A stretch of 33,732 nucleotides of DNA from Methylocystis suflitae (GCF_024448135.1 NZ_JAMRYX010000150.1:1-33732); one strand, 5' to 3'. Counted from the stretch's first letter, positions 24,179 through 33,637 are shown. Program-made: numbers and translations. Notes: generated by a model not told the origin, from the letters alone.

Positions 24179-24203
24179 TTAGACTACTAATTTAGTAGAC
24201 TAA
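24179..24203. promoter_or_regulatory. 25-base near-perfect palindrome, candidate operator of the sulfate-binding gene
   Basis: TTAGACTACTAA and TTAGTAGACTAA flank one central base (24191), with one mismatched pair in the 12-base arms. It is AT-rich in a GC-rich region and ends 28 bases before the ATG at 24232, where a regulator or the promoter would bind. The cognate regulator is unknown to me. Confidence 0.6.
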
Positions 24204-24231
24204 ACTCGACACGAAATGGAGAGACTCGCAA

Positions 24232-25239
24232 ATGTCAGGAACATTCGCTGCTGCACGATTGGGTTCACTCGTTATCGGTCTGTTTCTGTCGCCAGCCTTG
24301 GCCGGCCAGACGCTGCTGAACGTCTCCTATGATCCTACTCGCGAACTCTATAAGGCGGTCAACGAAGCTTTTGTGGCCGATTGGAAAGCCAGCGGCGCCG
24401 GAGAAGTCGAGATCAAAATGTCGCATGGCGGGTCTGGCGCTCAGGCGAGGGCGGTCATCGACGGTCTCGCCGCCGACGTCGTGACATTGGCGCTGGCGAA
24501 CGACATCGACCAAATTGCCGCCAGAAGCGGTAAAATTCCCGCAGACTGGCAAAAGCGCCTGCCAAACAATTCTTCGCCCTATACGTCGACGATCGTGCTG
24601 CTTGTGCGCAAGGGAAATCCAAAGGCGATCCGGGACTGGGGCGATCTTGCAAAACCCGGCGTCGCCGTAGTGACGCCCAACCCGAAAACAGGCGGGGGCG
24701 CAAGATGGAATTTTCTTGCGGCCTGGGCTTATGGCCTCGACAAATTCAACGGCGACGAGGCGAAGACGCAAGAATTGGTCAAGGCGATTTACGCCAACGC
24801 CCCGGTGCTCGACTCCGGCGCGCGCGGTTCGACGACGACCTTCGCCCAGCGCGGCATCGGCGATGCGCTGATCACTTGGGAAAACGAAGCGTTCTTGACG
24901 CTGCAAGAATTTGGCGCGGACAAATTTGAGATCGTCACGCCGTCTATTTCAATACTTGCCGAGCCCGCCGTCTCGATCGTCGACGGAAACGTCGACGCGA
25001 AAGGCACGCGCAAGCTCGCCGAGGCCTATCTTGATAGCCTGTTCAAGCCGAAGGCGCAGGCGCTTATCGCCAAATTCGGCTACCGTCCGGCTTCTCCCCA
25101 ATACGCTTCGAAAGAAGATCTTAAACGCTTCGCCAAGATCAAACTTGTCACCATCGACAAGCAGTTTGGCGGCTGGCCTGCAGCGCAGAAGAAATTCTTC
25201 GCCGACGGCGGGATCTTCGATGAGATACAGAAGCGCTAA
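24232..25239 (+). CDS. Sulfate ABC transporter substrate-binding protein
   Basis: A 335-residue periplasmic binding protein of the Sbp/CysP type. It has a signal peptide (about 1-24, ending SPALAGQ), then [20 protein letters not shown]. Sulfate-binding stretches include [31 protein letters not shown], a typical [36 protein letters not shown], and [19 protein letters not shown] site precedes the start. No permease or ATPase genes (cysT, cysW, cysA) follow, because the next gene converges on it, so this is an orphan binding protein that must work with transport subunits encoded elsewhere. The upstream palindrome suggests its own regulation. Confidence 0.93.
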   Translation: MSGTFAAARLGSLVIGLFLSPALAGQTLLNVSYDPTRELYKAVNEAFVADWKASGAGEVEIKMSHGGSGAQARAVIDGLAADVVTLALANDIDQIAARSGKIPADWQKRLPNNSSPYTSTIVLLVRKGNPKAIRDWGDLAKPGVAVVTPNPKTGGGARWNFLAAWAYGLDKFNGDEAKTQELVKAIYANAPVLDSGARGSTTTFAQRGIGDALITWENEAFLTLQEFGADKFEIVTPSISILAEPAVSIVDGNVDAKGTRKLAEAYLDSLFKPKAQALIAKFGYRPASPQYASKEDLKRFAKIKLVTIDKQFGGWPAAQKKFFADGGIFDEIQKR

Positions 25240-25271
25240 GGAGCGCTTTCCGTCGGCGAGGCAGCATCAAG

Positions 25272-25799
25272 TTACGGAGTCACCACCACGGTGGCGCCGA
25301 CGGCGACGCGGTCGTAAAGATCGACGACGTCCTCGTTCAGCATGCGGATGCAGCCATAGGAAGCGGCCGAGCCGATCGACTTGCGCATCTTCTGCGTCGT
25401 GCCGTGGATCGCGACCTGACCCTCGCTGAGCGTCATGGCGCGGGCGCCCATCGGGTTATTCGAGGCGCCGCCGGGGATCACCTCAGGCAGTTCGGGATGA
25501 TCGTGCTTCACATCTTCCGGCGGCGTCCAATCGGGCTCGACGAATTTGGCGTTGATCTGCACGACGCCGCTCCATTCCTTGCCCGCCTTCGGCACCGCCA
25601 CCTTGTAGGCGATGGCGTCGTCCTGATCGACGATGAGATAGAGCTTGCGCTCGTGCTCGCTGACGACGATGGAGCCGGGATCGAGCTCGGAGTGATAATG
25701 AACGAATTCGCGGGCGGCGGCGGCCTGCGGCGCCGAGGCGGCGCCGATGAGGGCGGCGGCGAAAGCGAATTGGGCGATCTTGGAAGTGCGGCGTTTCAT
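25272..25799 (-). CDS. L,D-transpeptidase (YkuD domain)
   Basis: A 175-residue exported enzyme with a signal peptide (1-29, ending PQAAAAR) and a YkuD domain. The catalytic pattern is H132-G-T near IHGTTQ and S-x-G-C150-I-R-M (AASYGCIRM), with C150 the nucleophile. These enzymes form 3-3 cross-links in peptidoglycan or attach proteins to it; which of these applies is not visible. ATG 25799 is preferred because it starts a normal signal peptide; the frame runs on to 25877. It converges with the sulfate-binding gene across about 32 bases. Confidence 0.92.
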   Translation of the reverse strand: MKRRTSKIAQFAFAAALIGAASAPQAAAAREFVHYHSELDPGSIVVSEHERKLYLIVDQDDAIAYKVAVPKAGKEWSGVVQINAKFVEPDWTPPEDVKHDHPELPEVIPGGASNNPMGARAMTLSEGQVAIHGTTQKMRKSIGSAASYGCIRMLNEDVVDLYDRVAVGATVVVTP

Positions 25800-25890
25800 T
25801 GTCTTGCGCTCGATGTTCGATGTCTCGATGAGCGCGTTGTAGAAGAGGCGCGGCCCGCAATCCGTGCGGCGGCGCACGCGGGAAATTCCG

Positions 25891-27036
25891 TCAGGTGAGC
25901 GTCGAAGCGGAGTCTTGCGCCTGCGCGGGACTCGGCGCAGCGCGCTCAGGCGTCGAGCGCTCTCTCAAAAACCGGAAGAGCGCCACGCCAAGAAAGCCGA
26001 CGATGATCAGCGTGTGGGGCGCGGTAATTGAGAAGTGATACGCCAAGGCCGCGGAAATGGCGCGTTCCTTCTGAACGCCATAGCCGTTGACGAGATAGGC
26101 GACGATGCCGGCCTCAAACAGTCCCAAGCCGGCGGGGCTGGCTGGAACGGCGACCGCCAGCGCGCCGATCATCAATAAGGTCATCGCGTGGATAAGGGTG
26201 AAATCGATTTCGGGGAGCAGCGTTCTGAAGGCGACGTAGACCAGGCAGACATTTGTCGTCCATATCGAGGCCGTGAAGAACGCGGTTCTCGCTGCGCGGT
26301 GATGGGCGACCAATCCTCCCGCCTGTTTGAAAAATGCGTCCAGCCGCAAGGCGTCCAGGATGCGCCAATCCGGAAGGCGGCAAATGACGGCTTTCCGCCG
26401 AAAGACGAACATGCCGCAAAAAACAATTGAAATGAACCCGACGGCTGCGATCAACAAGCGTGGATCGATGATGCGCGAATCTGAGCTTGCCAGAATCAGC
26501 AACGACAAAAGGACGATCGCTGTAACGTCGTAGAGTTTTTCCAGTAGGACTGCGGCGCTGATGCCGCCAATCGCATAATTGTAATAGGAATGTCCAAAAT
26601 AGATTTTTACGCCTTCGCCAGCCCTGAACGGAACTAAACTGTTGAAGGTGAATCCCATAGTGGCGATCAGAAAGCCGGACGAGAGTCCGCCGCCAAGCAG
26701 CGTCGAGAGGCGCGACCCGTAGAACAGCAAGACGAACACATTCATCGTCATTGCGATCAGAATCGCGCTTAAGGGGAGCTGCTTGAGCTCCTGCGAGAGA
26801 TTCGCGAATTCGATGTTCTGATAGAGCCAGTAAGATATGTAGGCAAAAAAAGCGGCGTTCAAAATCAGCGCGACATATCCGCTGCGCTGAGAGATGTATT
26901 TTATCGAGCTGGCCGCTCGCTGCGGCCCGAAGTTCGCGGGCAAAGGCCGAAGGCCGCCGCCCGGCGAGACAATCTCGCTCAATCGCAGCTCGGGCGCGAG
27001 AGGCGTCGGTCGAAGTCGATCGTCCTCTACGCTCAT
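25891..27036 (-). CDS. Flippase-like / LPG synthase transmembrane-domain protein
   Basis: A 381-residue membrane protein of the lysylphosphatidylglycerol synthase TM family (UPF0104). About eight helices follow a soluble N-terminus of some 50 residues. Diagnostic segments are NSLVPFRAGEGVKIYF (about 131-146) and PASPAGLGLFEAGIV in the C-terminal third, matching the family's P-x-R-x-G-E and P-G-G-x-G-x-x-E patterns. Relatives move or modify lipids and hopanoids, and no acyltransferase domain is fused here. ATG 27036 (MSVEDDRLRP) is chosen over the frame opening at 27117. Spacing of about 97 bases from phaB makes co-transcription possible but unproven. Confidence 0.85.
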   Translation of the reverse strand: MSVEDDRLRPTPLAPELRLSEIVSPGGGLRPLPANFGPQRAASSIKYISQRSGYVALILNAAFFAYISYWLYQNIEFANLSQELKQLPLSAILIAMTMNVFVLLFYGSRLSTLLGGGLSSGFLIATMGFTFNSLVPFRAGEGVKIYFGHSYYNYAIGGISAAVLLEKLYDVTAIVLLSLLILASSDSRIIDPRLLIAAVGFISIVFCGMFVFRRKAVICRLPDWRILDALRLDAFFKQAGGLVAHHRAARTAFFTASIWTTNVCLVYVAFRTLLPEIDFTLIHAMTLLMIGALAVAVPASPAGLGLFEAGIVAYLVNGYGVQKERAISAALAYHFSITAPHTLIIVGFLGVALFRFLRERSTPERAAPSPAQAQDSASTLT

Positions 27037-27133
27037 GGCCGTCTCGCTATGCGCGGAATAGCGCGCCGCCTTCGAGGCGGAAGAATGGCCGGCGCAACAA
27101 CGGCCAGCCATTCTCATTCAATGCGGCGCTGGG

Positions 27134-27859
27134 TTAGTGCAGATACTGGCCGCCGTTGATCGTCAGAGTCGAGCCGGTGATGAAGCCGGCGTCATCGGCG
27201 GCGAGAAACACCACGGCGCGCGCGATTTCCTCCGGCTCGCCGAGGCGGCCGACGGCGATATAGGGAATGATGTGCTTGTCGAGCACGTCCTGCGGAACGG
27301 CCTTCACCATTTCGGTGGCGATATAGCCTGGCGCGATGGCGTTGACGGTGATGCCCTTAGACGCGCTCTCCTGAGCCAGCGCCTTCACGAAGCCGATGTC
27401 GCCGGCCTTGGAGGCGGAATAGTTGGTCTGGCCGGCCTGGCCCTTCTGGCCGTTGATCGACGAGATGACGATGATGCGGCCGAAGCCGCGATCGCGCATG
27501 CCGTTGATGACCGGGCGCGTGACGTTGAACAGCGAATTGAGATTGGTGTTGATCACCGCCTGCCACTGGGCAAGCTCCATCTTGTGGAACAGACGGTCCT
27601 TGGTGATGCCGGCATTGTTGACGAGAATATCGACCGGGCCGATCTCCTTCTCGATCTGCGCGATTCCGGCGGCGCAGGCGTCATAGTCGGAAACGTCGAA
27701 CTTGAAGACCGGAATGCCCGTCTCGGCCTTGAACTTATTGGCGGCTTCGTCATTGCCGGCGTAAGTCGCCGCGACAGTGTAGCCCGCCGCCTTCAGCGCC
27801 TTGGAAATCGCTTCGCCGATGCCGCGCGTGCCGCCTGTCACAACTGCAGTTCTTGCCAT
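27134..27859 (-). CDS. phaB: Acetoacetyl-CoA reductase (PhaB)
   Basis: A 241-residue short-chain dehydrogenase that reduces acetoacetyl-CoA to (R)-3-hydroxybutyryl-CoA with NADPH, the second step of polyhydroxybutyrate synthesis. The cofactor motif TGGTRGIG (8-15), NNAG (81-84), catalytic S134, Y147 and K151 (YSASK), and PGYIATEM are intact. The GYIA and QTNYSASKAG wording is that of PhaB rather than FabG. GGAG lies before the start. It follows phaA on the same strand after 116 bases that contain a large nested hairpin. Confidence 0.95.
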   Translation of the reverse strand: MARTAVVTGGTRGIGEAISKALKAAGYTVAATYAGNDEAANKFKAETGIPVFKFDVSDYDACAAGIAQIEKEIGPVDILVNNAGITKDRLFHKMELAQWQAVINTNLNSLFNVTRPVINGMRDRGFGRIIVISSINGQKGQAGQTNYSASKAGDIGFVKALAQESASKGITVNAIAPGYIATEMVKAVPQDVLDKHIIPYIAVGRLGEPEEIARAVVFLAADDAGFITGSTLTINGGQYLH

Positions 27860-27896
27860 TTAAAGAGTCTCCTCCAGAATCGTTGATCGTTTGAAA

Positions 27897-27971
27897 CGGC
27901 AGTCGGCGGTCGTGAGTAGGCAGTCGGAGATCGTCATAATCCGACTGCCTATTGCCTATTGCCGACTGCCG
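27897..27971. repeat. Nested inverted repeat between phaA and phaB
   Basis: An outer 11-base arm (27897-27907) pairs exactly with 27961-27971, and an inner 12-base arm (27917-27928) pairs exactly with 27940-27951 across an 11-base loop. Both arms share the core GGCAGTCGG, so the structure looks built from copies of one short repeat (a GCCTATT direct repeat is also present). It is a candidate for transcript processing between phaA and phaB. Confidence 0.75.
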
Positions 27972-27975
27972 AAGA

Positions 27976-29148
<1,173 letters not shown>

Positions 29149-29225
29149 CTGTCGATCTCCTTAAAAAATAGTCCAACCGCCCGACCGCCTTAGCCAGTCA
29201 GGGGGCGAAGTGTTGGTCCTTTCGC

Positions 29226-29242
29226 GCTTGCGGTGGGCAAGC
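29226..29242. promoter_or_regulatory. Candidate PhaR-type operator in the phaA/phaR intergenic region
   Basis: GCTTGC-N5-GCAAGC is a 6-base inverted repeat in the divergent promoter region (29149-29391). PhaR of Rhodobacter/Paracoccus binds TGC-rich inverted repeats (CTGC-N-GCAG), so the shape fits, but spacing and sequence differ. Weak evidence. Confidence 0.3.
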
Positions 29243-29391
29243 CGCGGCCCGTTTTGCACGGAATCGAGCGGTAGCGAAAGGCTTTCGGCATGAAAATATT
29301 GCCGCAGGCGCCAATTTGCGCGTATCGTCCAACGCTAGGCGACTGTTTTTAGGCGGGCGGCGGCCGTGCGGCGAGGGAGCGTGTCAGGCGT

Positions 29392-30018
29392 ATGGCGACT
29401 GAGAAAAAACCCACAACGATCAAGAAATACGCCAATCGTCGGCTCTACGACACCGGAACGAGCACCTATGTGACGCTGGAGGACCTTGCCGGGATGGTAA
29501 AGCGCGGCGAGGACTTCGTCGTGTGCGATGCAAAAACAGGCGATGACATCACCCGCCCGGTGCTGGCCCAAATCATCTTCGAGCAGGAGGGCAAGGAAGG
29601 CCAAAGCCTGCTGCCGATCGCCTTTCTGCGCCAGCTCATCCGCTTTTATGGCGACTCGATGCAGATGCTGGTGCCGAGCTATCTCGAATTCTCGATCGAC
29701 AAGCTGACGAAAGAACAGCAAAGATTCCGGGACCAATTCACCTCGGCGCTTGGCGTCGGCGGCGCTCCCTTCGCCGAGCCGACCCGGGCGGCTTTCCAGT
29801 CGCTCGAAGAGCAGGCGCGCAAGAACATGGCCGTGTTCCGTCAGGCGCTGACCATGTTCAATCCCTTCGGCGTGCCGACGGAAGGCATGATGACCACGGC
29901 CCCGTCGCTCGACGAGCATGAGGCCGGCGGCGCCAGCAAGGAAGCCGGCGACGTCGCCGACCTGAAGCGCCAGCTCGACGAGTTGAACAAGCGGATCGAT
30001 AATTTGTCGAAGGGGTGA
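29392..30018 (+). CDS. phaR: Polyhydroxyalkanoate synthesis repressor PhaR
   Basis: A 208-residue DNA- and polymer-binding regulator. The N-terminal PHB/PHA accumulation regulator domain is clear: IKKYANRRLYDTGTSTYVTLEDLAGMVKRGEDFVVCDAKTGDDITRPVLAQII (about 10-63). It is followed by the FYGDSMQMLVPSYLE segment and a variable C-terminus ending in a short coiled coil. PhaR represses phasin and polymer-synthesis genes until nascent PHB granules titrate it away. It lies divergent from phaA, the position expected for control of this pathway. No phasin or polymerase (phaC) gene is in the window. Confidence 0.95.
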   Translation: MATEKKPTTIKKYANRRLYDTGTSTYVTLEDLAGMVKRGEDFVVCDAKTGDDITRPVLAQIIFEQEGKEGQSLLPIAFLRQLIRFYGDSMQMLVPSYLEFSIDKLTKEQQRFRDQFTSALGVGGAPFAEPTRAAFQSLEEQARKNMAVFRQALTMFNPFGVPTEGMMTTAPSLDEHEAGGASKEAGDVADLKRQLDELNKRIDNLSKG

Positions 30019-30057
30019 GGCGGGATTAGCTTCTAAAGTCCGGCGGCGCCGTCGGCG

Positions 30058-30267
30058 CTACAGTCGATGCAAAAAGAGCTTCAGCGCCACCGCCGATAGC
30101 AGCGCCATGACGAAGCCGACCATCCGCTTCAAGACTGTCAGCTCGCTTTCTATTTTTGAGAAGCGATTCTCATGCACGGTCATCGCCTCCGCCGCCTTGC
30201 GCGCTTTCTCTTCCGACGCGCCGGCGGCGATGAAAGCATCGTAAACTTCTGAGATCATCAGGCTCAT
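30058..30267 (-). CDS. Small coiled-coil membrane-anchored protein (CCDC90/DUF1640-like)
   Basis: A 69-residue protein: an N-terminal helix (MISEVYDAFIAAGASEEKARKAAEAM), a short coiled coil (ENRFSKIESELTVLKRM) and a C-terminal membrane helix (VGFVMALLSAVALKLFLHRL). This layout recalls the C-terminal part of CCDC90/DUF1640 proteins related to the mitochondrial calcium uniporter regulator; I am not certain of the family. ATG 30267 is chosen because the frame upstream, to 30357, is encoded by a REP-like repeat. It converges with phaR. Function unknown. Confidence 0.65.
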   Translation of the reverse strand: MSLMISEVYDAFIAAGASEEKARKAAEAMTVHENRFSKIESELTVLKRMVGFVMALLSAVALKLFLHRL

Positions 30268-30330
30268 GGAGCGCTCGATGCGATACGGTTTCGGCTGGAT
30301 TAACGCATAGAGCGATCGGGTGAAGGGCGT

Positions 30331-30448
30331 CCTCATCCTGAGGAGCGTGCGCAGCACGCGTCTCGAAGGACGAGGACGCCCGTTTTCGCGTATTTTTCCT
30401 CTCCCTCGTCCTTCGAGACGCCGCCTTCGGCGGCTCCTCAGGATGAGG
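30331..30448. repeat. REP-like element: two inverted 45-base units with covarying cores
   Basis: Unit 1 is 30331-30375 and unit 2, inverted, is 30404-30448. Outside an 11-base core the two are identical in 34 of 34 positions. The cores are GTGC-GCA-GCAC (30347-30357) and, on the same sense, CGCC-GAA-GGCG (30422-30432). They differ in sequence, but both fold into four-pair stems with three-base loops. The 28 bases between are unremarkable. It lies between the small coiled-coil gene and ychF. Confidence 0.88.
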
Positions 30449-30504
30449 GTGAGGAAAACCCCAATTCCCCTGTTACCCTTGCGTCTCGTGTGAGAGGTAA
30501 CGTG

Positions 30505-31602
30505 CTACGTATTAAACCTGAAATGCATCACGTCGCCGTCGGCGACCACATATTCCTTGCCTTCCAGCCGCAGCCGACCCGCGTCGCGCGCCCCCGCCTC
30601 GCCCTTGTTTGAAATGTAATCGCCATAAGCGATCGTCTCGGCGCGAATGAAACCCTTCTCGAAATCGGTATGGATCACGCCCGCCGCGGCCGGCGCGCGC
30701 ACGCCTTTTTCGATGGTCCAGGCGCGCGCCTCCTTCGGGCCGACGGTGAAATAGGTGATGAGATGCAGCAGGTCGTAGCCGGCGCGGATGACGCGATTGA
30801 GCCCGGGCTCAGTGAGGCCGACCGCCTCCAGATAATCCTTCTGCTCGGCGGCCGGCAGCACGGCGATCTCGCTTTCGATCTTCGCCGAGACGACGACCGC
30901 GGCCGCGTCTTCCTCGGCGGCTCGGGCCGCGACTTTCGCTGACTGGGCGTTGCCGTCGGACGCCGACGCTTCTTCGACATTGCAAACGTAAAGCACGGGC
31001 TTCGACGAGAGCAGCCCGAGACCGGCGAAGGCGACGCGCTCCTCCGCGCTCACCTTGGCGAGACGCGCGGGCTTGCCTTCGCGCAGCAGGACAAGGCAGC
31101 GGTTCATCAAATCGGCGAGTTCCTTCGCCTCCTTGTCGCCGCCCTTGGCTTTCTTCTCCATGGCGACGACGCGCTTTTCGAGACTGTCGAGATCGGCGAG
31201 CATCAGCTCCGTCTCGATCGTCTCGACGTCGCGGATCGGATCGACGCCGCCTTCGACATGGGTCACGTCGCCGTCCTCGAAACAGCGCACGACATGAGCG
31301 ATGGCGTCGCATTCGCGGATATTGGCGAGAAACTGGTTGCCGAGCCCTTCGCCCTTGGAGGCGCCGCGCACGAGGCCGGCGATGTCAACGAAGGTCAGGC
31401 GTGTCGGAATGATCTCTTTGGAGCCGGCGATCCTGGCCAGTTCCTCAAGCCTCGGGTCGGGAACGGCGACTTCGCCGACATTGGGCTCGATCGTGCAGAA
31501 AGGATAGTTCGCGGCCTGCGCCGCGGCGGTCTGCGTGAGGGCGTTGAAGAGGGTCGACTTGCCGACATTGGGCAGGCCGACGATGCCACATTTGAACCCC
31601 AT
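30505..31602 (-). CDS. ychF: Redox-regulated ATPase YchF (Obg family)
   Basis: A 365-residue P-loop NTPase of the Obg/TRAFAC group that binds ATP and ribosomes and acts in stress and translation control. G1 GLPNVGKST (9-17), G2 region with [11 protein letters not shown]3 DIAGLV (about 73-78), and the altered G4 NVEE in [10 protein letters not shown], which gives ATP preference, are visible. The C-terminal TGS domain is complete ([15 protein letters not shown] through [12 protein letters not shown]). Peptidyl-tRNA hydrolase (pth) often adjoins ychF but is not next to it here. The start at 31602 is the standard MGFKCGIVG. Confidence 0.97.
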   Translation of the reverse strand: MGFKCGIVGLPNVGKSTLFNALTQTAAAQAANYPFCTIEPNVGEVAVPDPRLEELARIAGSKEIIPTRLTFVDIAGLVRGASKGEGLGNQFLANIRECDAIAHVVRCFEDGDVTHVEGGVDPIRDVETIETELMLADLDSLEKRVVAMEKKAKGGDKEAKELADLMNRCLVLLREGKPARLAKVSAEERVAFAGLGLLSSKPVLYVCNVEEASASDGNAQSAKVAARAAEEDAAAVVVSAKIESEIAVLPAAEQKDYLEAVGLTEPGLNRVIRAGYDLLHLITYFTVGPKEARAWTIEKGVRAPAAAGVIHTDFEKGFIRAETIAYGDYISNKGEAGARDAGRLRLEGKEYVVADGDVMHFRFNT

Positions 31603-31663
31603 ATCCGTCCCGGTTTTTGGATTGCGCGTTGCGGCGCGGTATGCGGGGCGGCGCGAGAAAAGG

Positions 31664-31691
31664 CAAGGGGGACGCGCGTCCCCCTTGTTTT
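31664..31691 (-). terminator. Terminator-like 24-base perfect palindrome after the RoxA-like gene
   Basis: 31664-31687 is perfectly self-complementary (CAAGGGGGACGC and its complement). On the minus strand it lies 38 bases beyond the stop of the di-haem cytochrome and is followed by CCTTTTC, and on the plus strand by TTTTC. It fits an intrinsic terminator separating that gene from ychF, which starts 62 bases further on. Confidence 0.6.
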
Positions 31692-31724
31692 CATGCTGCG
31701 ATCGTCGCGCGCGTGGCCCTCGCG

Positions 31725-33530
31725 CTAGAGGCTCTTCAGATATTCGAGAAGCGCCTTCTTTTCGATGTCCGAAAGCGAAGTTCCGAAGTCATGGCCGCAG
31801 CGACTATTGCCGGAATCGCGTTTCGAGCAATCGTCGGCGTTGTAGGTCGAGTGGAATGCGCCCTGTTCCCTCGCCAAGCCGACGTTCTCAATGTCATACG
31901 CCGGGCCGACCTTGAAGGAGGCCGGACGATCGGCGGGCTTTTTCAAGAGATCGGCGAGAGTCGGCACAGAGCCATTGTGCAGATAAGGCGCCGCCGCCCA
32001 GATGCCGCGCATCACCCGCGCTTCAAAAACCGCGGCTGGCTGCGCGCTGGGCTTCTTGTAGAGATTTTGCAGGTCCGCCGAGAGCTTGGCGGTAATGAGA
32101 CTGGCGGCGGTCTCCGTCCTGGCTTCTCGTGACTCGGGGATGCACTGTTCAACGATGGGCTTGAACACGTCGAGACCGAAATGCAGCGGCGCTTCGATGA
32201 TCGATCCAATTACCGAGAGGCCGAGAATGCTGATGATCTTGTCCTTCGGCTTCAGCGGCGTGTCGATCCCGGGGATAAAGGGGATCGCTGCGCCGTTGAG
32301 CACGCCGGTGTCCGCTTCGCGTCCGAGCACGTTGTATTCGCGGACGTCCGTTCCGACATCCTGAAGCGGCGTTTTCCATGTGTTGACGTTACACAGGCGG
32401 GGCGTTCCTTTCGCGACGGCGTGACAGCCTGTCGCGCAGCCGCCCTGCGAGGGATCGCGATTGAAAATTTCCTCGCCTTGCGCGACGAGTTTCGGATCGA
32501 GACTCCACGGCCATTTCGGCGGACCGATCTGCTGGATCAATGTTTCGAGACGCATCAGGCCCGGATAATTGAGCGAGGAGTCATTGAGGAAGTTGATGAG
32601 TTTGGGGAGTCGGGAAGAATTGAATTTGACGAGTTGCGGCGTTGCGAGCGTGAGCGGCGTCGGTCTGTAGATCCCGAAGACCCCGTAGACCTCGCCCACG
32701 TTTCTCGCCAGACCAAGAATGTCGTCGCCGTTGCGGGCGAATCCCGGCCACTGCGTCATATCCTGAATCGCCGCGTTCCAAAGGAACGGATAACGCACCG
32801 GCGCGTCGGCGAGGGCGATATTCTGCTCGATGATGCGGGACGAGGTCGTTCCGATGTCGAGCCCGGCGACTCGGTTGAAGATCATCGATACGGCGTCGGC
32901 GCGCGCCACGCCCCAACCAGGCTTGGGGAGCGATTTGCGCATCAGAACGTCGTAGGGCTGGAACCAGACCTCGACTTCCTTGCGCAGTTTCCGCAGAGCG
33001 TTTTCGTTCGGGTCGCCCCCAAGCGCTTCTTTGGCGAAGGCGTCGAAGGCGGCCTCGTCGGTAAGAATTTTATGGAACGCCGTGTCGATGTCGGCGAGAA
33101 GGCTTTGAAAGTCGCTGAGCGCCGGCCCCCCATCGATCCGCCAGGAGACGCCGTTAACGTCGATCTGACGCGTGTGGCAGGCGGAACATGTCATGCTGAA
33201 GAATTGTGCGCCATGTTCGGAGGCGGCGAGGAAGCCGACCGGCAGTCCGGGAGTTGGGCTGTTTGGATTCGGCAGATAGCCGTAGCGCGTCAGCCCATCA
33301 TCGAGGAAATGTTTGCCGTCAGGATGTCTCAGTGCCTTGAACCAGTTGAGCGGCATAATTCGCGCGCCCTGGTCGAGACTGTAGAAATCGTCGCGGTCCG
33401 CCTGCGCCCAACGGGCCCCCTGATCGGCGAATTTCACTTCGGCTGAGGTAGGATTTGCCGCGGCGAGTGCGAGCAGCGCGGCGGCGATATGCGCCCGCAA
33501 TAGCGCGCGCAGTGCTTTGTTTGCAATCAT
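31725..33530 (-). CDS. RoxA-like di-haem c-type cytochrome (MauG/cytochrome c peroxidase superfamily)
   Basis: A 601-residue periplasmic protein with a signal peptide (1-30, ending NPTSA). First haem site: C115-x2-C118-H119 (CSACHT), followed by the RoxA-type IDGGPALSDF. Second site: C365-A-T-G-C369-H370, that is CX3CH instead of CX2CH. The C-terminal RGIWAAAPYLHNGSVPTL (509-526, H518) is the hallmark of the RoxA-like group, whose named members cleave rubber. Most relatives are uncharacterised di-haem oxidases, so rubber cleavage must not be assumed. ATG 33530 follows GGGGGAG. It stands alone and is divergent from the exported-protein gene at the window end. Confidence 0.85.
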   Translation of the reverse strand: MIANKALRALLRAHIAAALLALAAANPTSAEVKFADQGARWAQADRDDFYSLDQGARIMPLNWFKALRHPDGKHFLDDGLTRYGYLPNPNSPTPGLPVGFLAASEHGAQFFSMTCSACHTRQIDVNGVSWRIDGGPALSDFQSLLADIDTAFHKILTDEAAFDAFAKEALGGDPNENALRKLRKEVEVWFQPYDVLMRKSLPKPGWGVARADAVSMIFNRVAGLDIGTTSSRIIEQNIALADAPVRYPFLWNAAIQDMTQWPGFARNGDDILGLARNVGEVYGVFGIYRPTPLTLATPQLVKFNSSRLPKLINFLNDSSLNYPGLMRLETLIQQIGPPKWPWSLDPKLVAQGEEIFNRDPSQGGCATGCHAVAKGTPRLCNVNTWKTPLQDVGTDVREYNVLGREADTGVLNGAAIPFIPGIDTPLKPKDKIISILGLSVIGSIIEAPLHFGLDVFKPIVEQCIPESREARTETAASLITAKLSADLQNLYKKPSAQPAAVFEARVMRGIWAAAPYLHNGSVPTLADLLKKPADRPASFKVGPAYDIENVGLAREQGAFHSTYNADDCSKRDSGNSRCGHDFGTSLSDIEKKALLEYLKSL

Positions 33531-33637
33531 GGCTCCCCCAAAACAATAGAATATGCGATGAAATTAGAGCATAGGCGCGCGTGATTCACAACGGGCGTCG
33601 GCGCGCCGCCGATGTGCGTGGCGCGCGCCAACACGGC

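Noticed and set aside
27080-27113. Terminator hairpin after phaB (TGGCCG/CGGCCA)
   Set aside because: The stem is short (6 bp) and has no T tract, so I could not support a terminator call.
30268-30357. 30-residue N-terminal extension of the small coiled-coil protein
   Set aside because: It is largely encoded by a REP-like unit and its flank, so the in-frame opening is likely accidental.
32181-33446. 421-codon plus-strand frame antisense to the RoxA-like gene
   Set aside because: The minus-strand product has a signal peptide, haem motifs and a ribosome-binding site; this frame has no family features.
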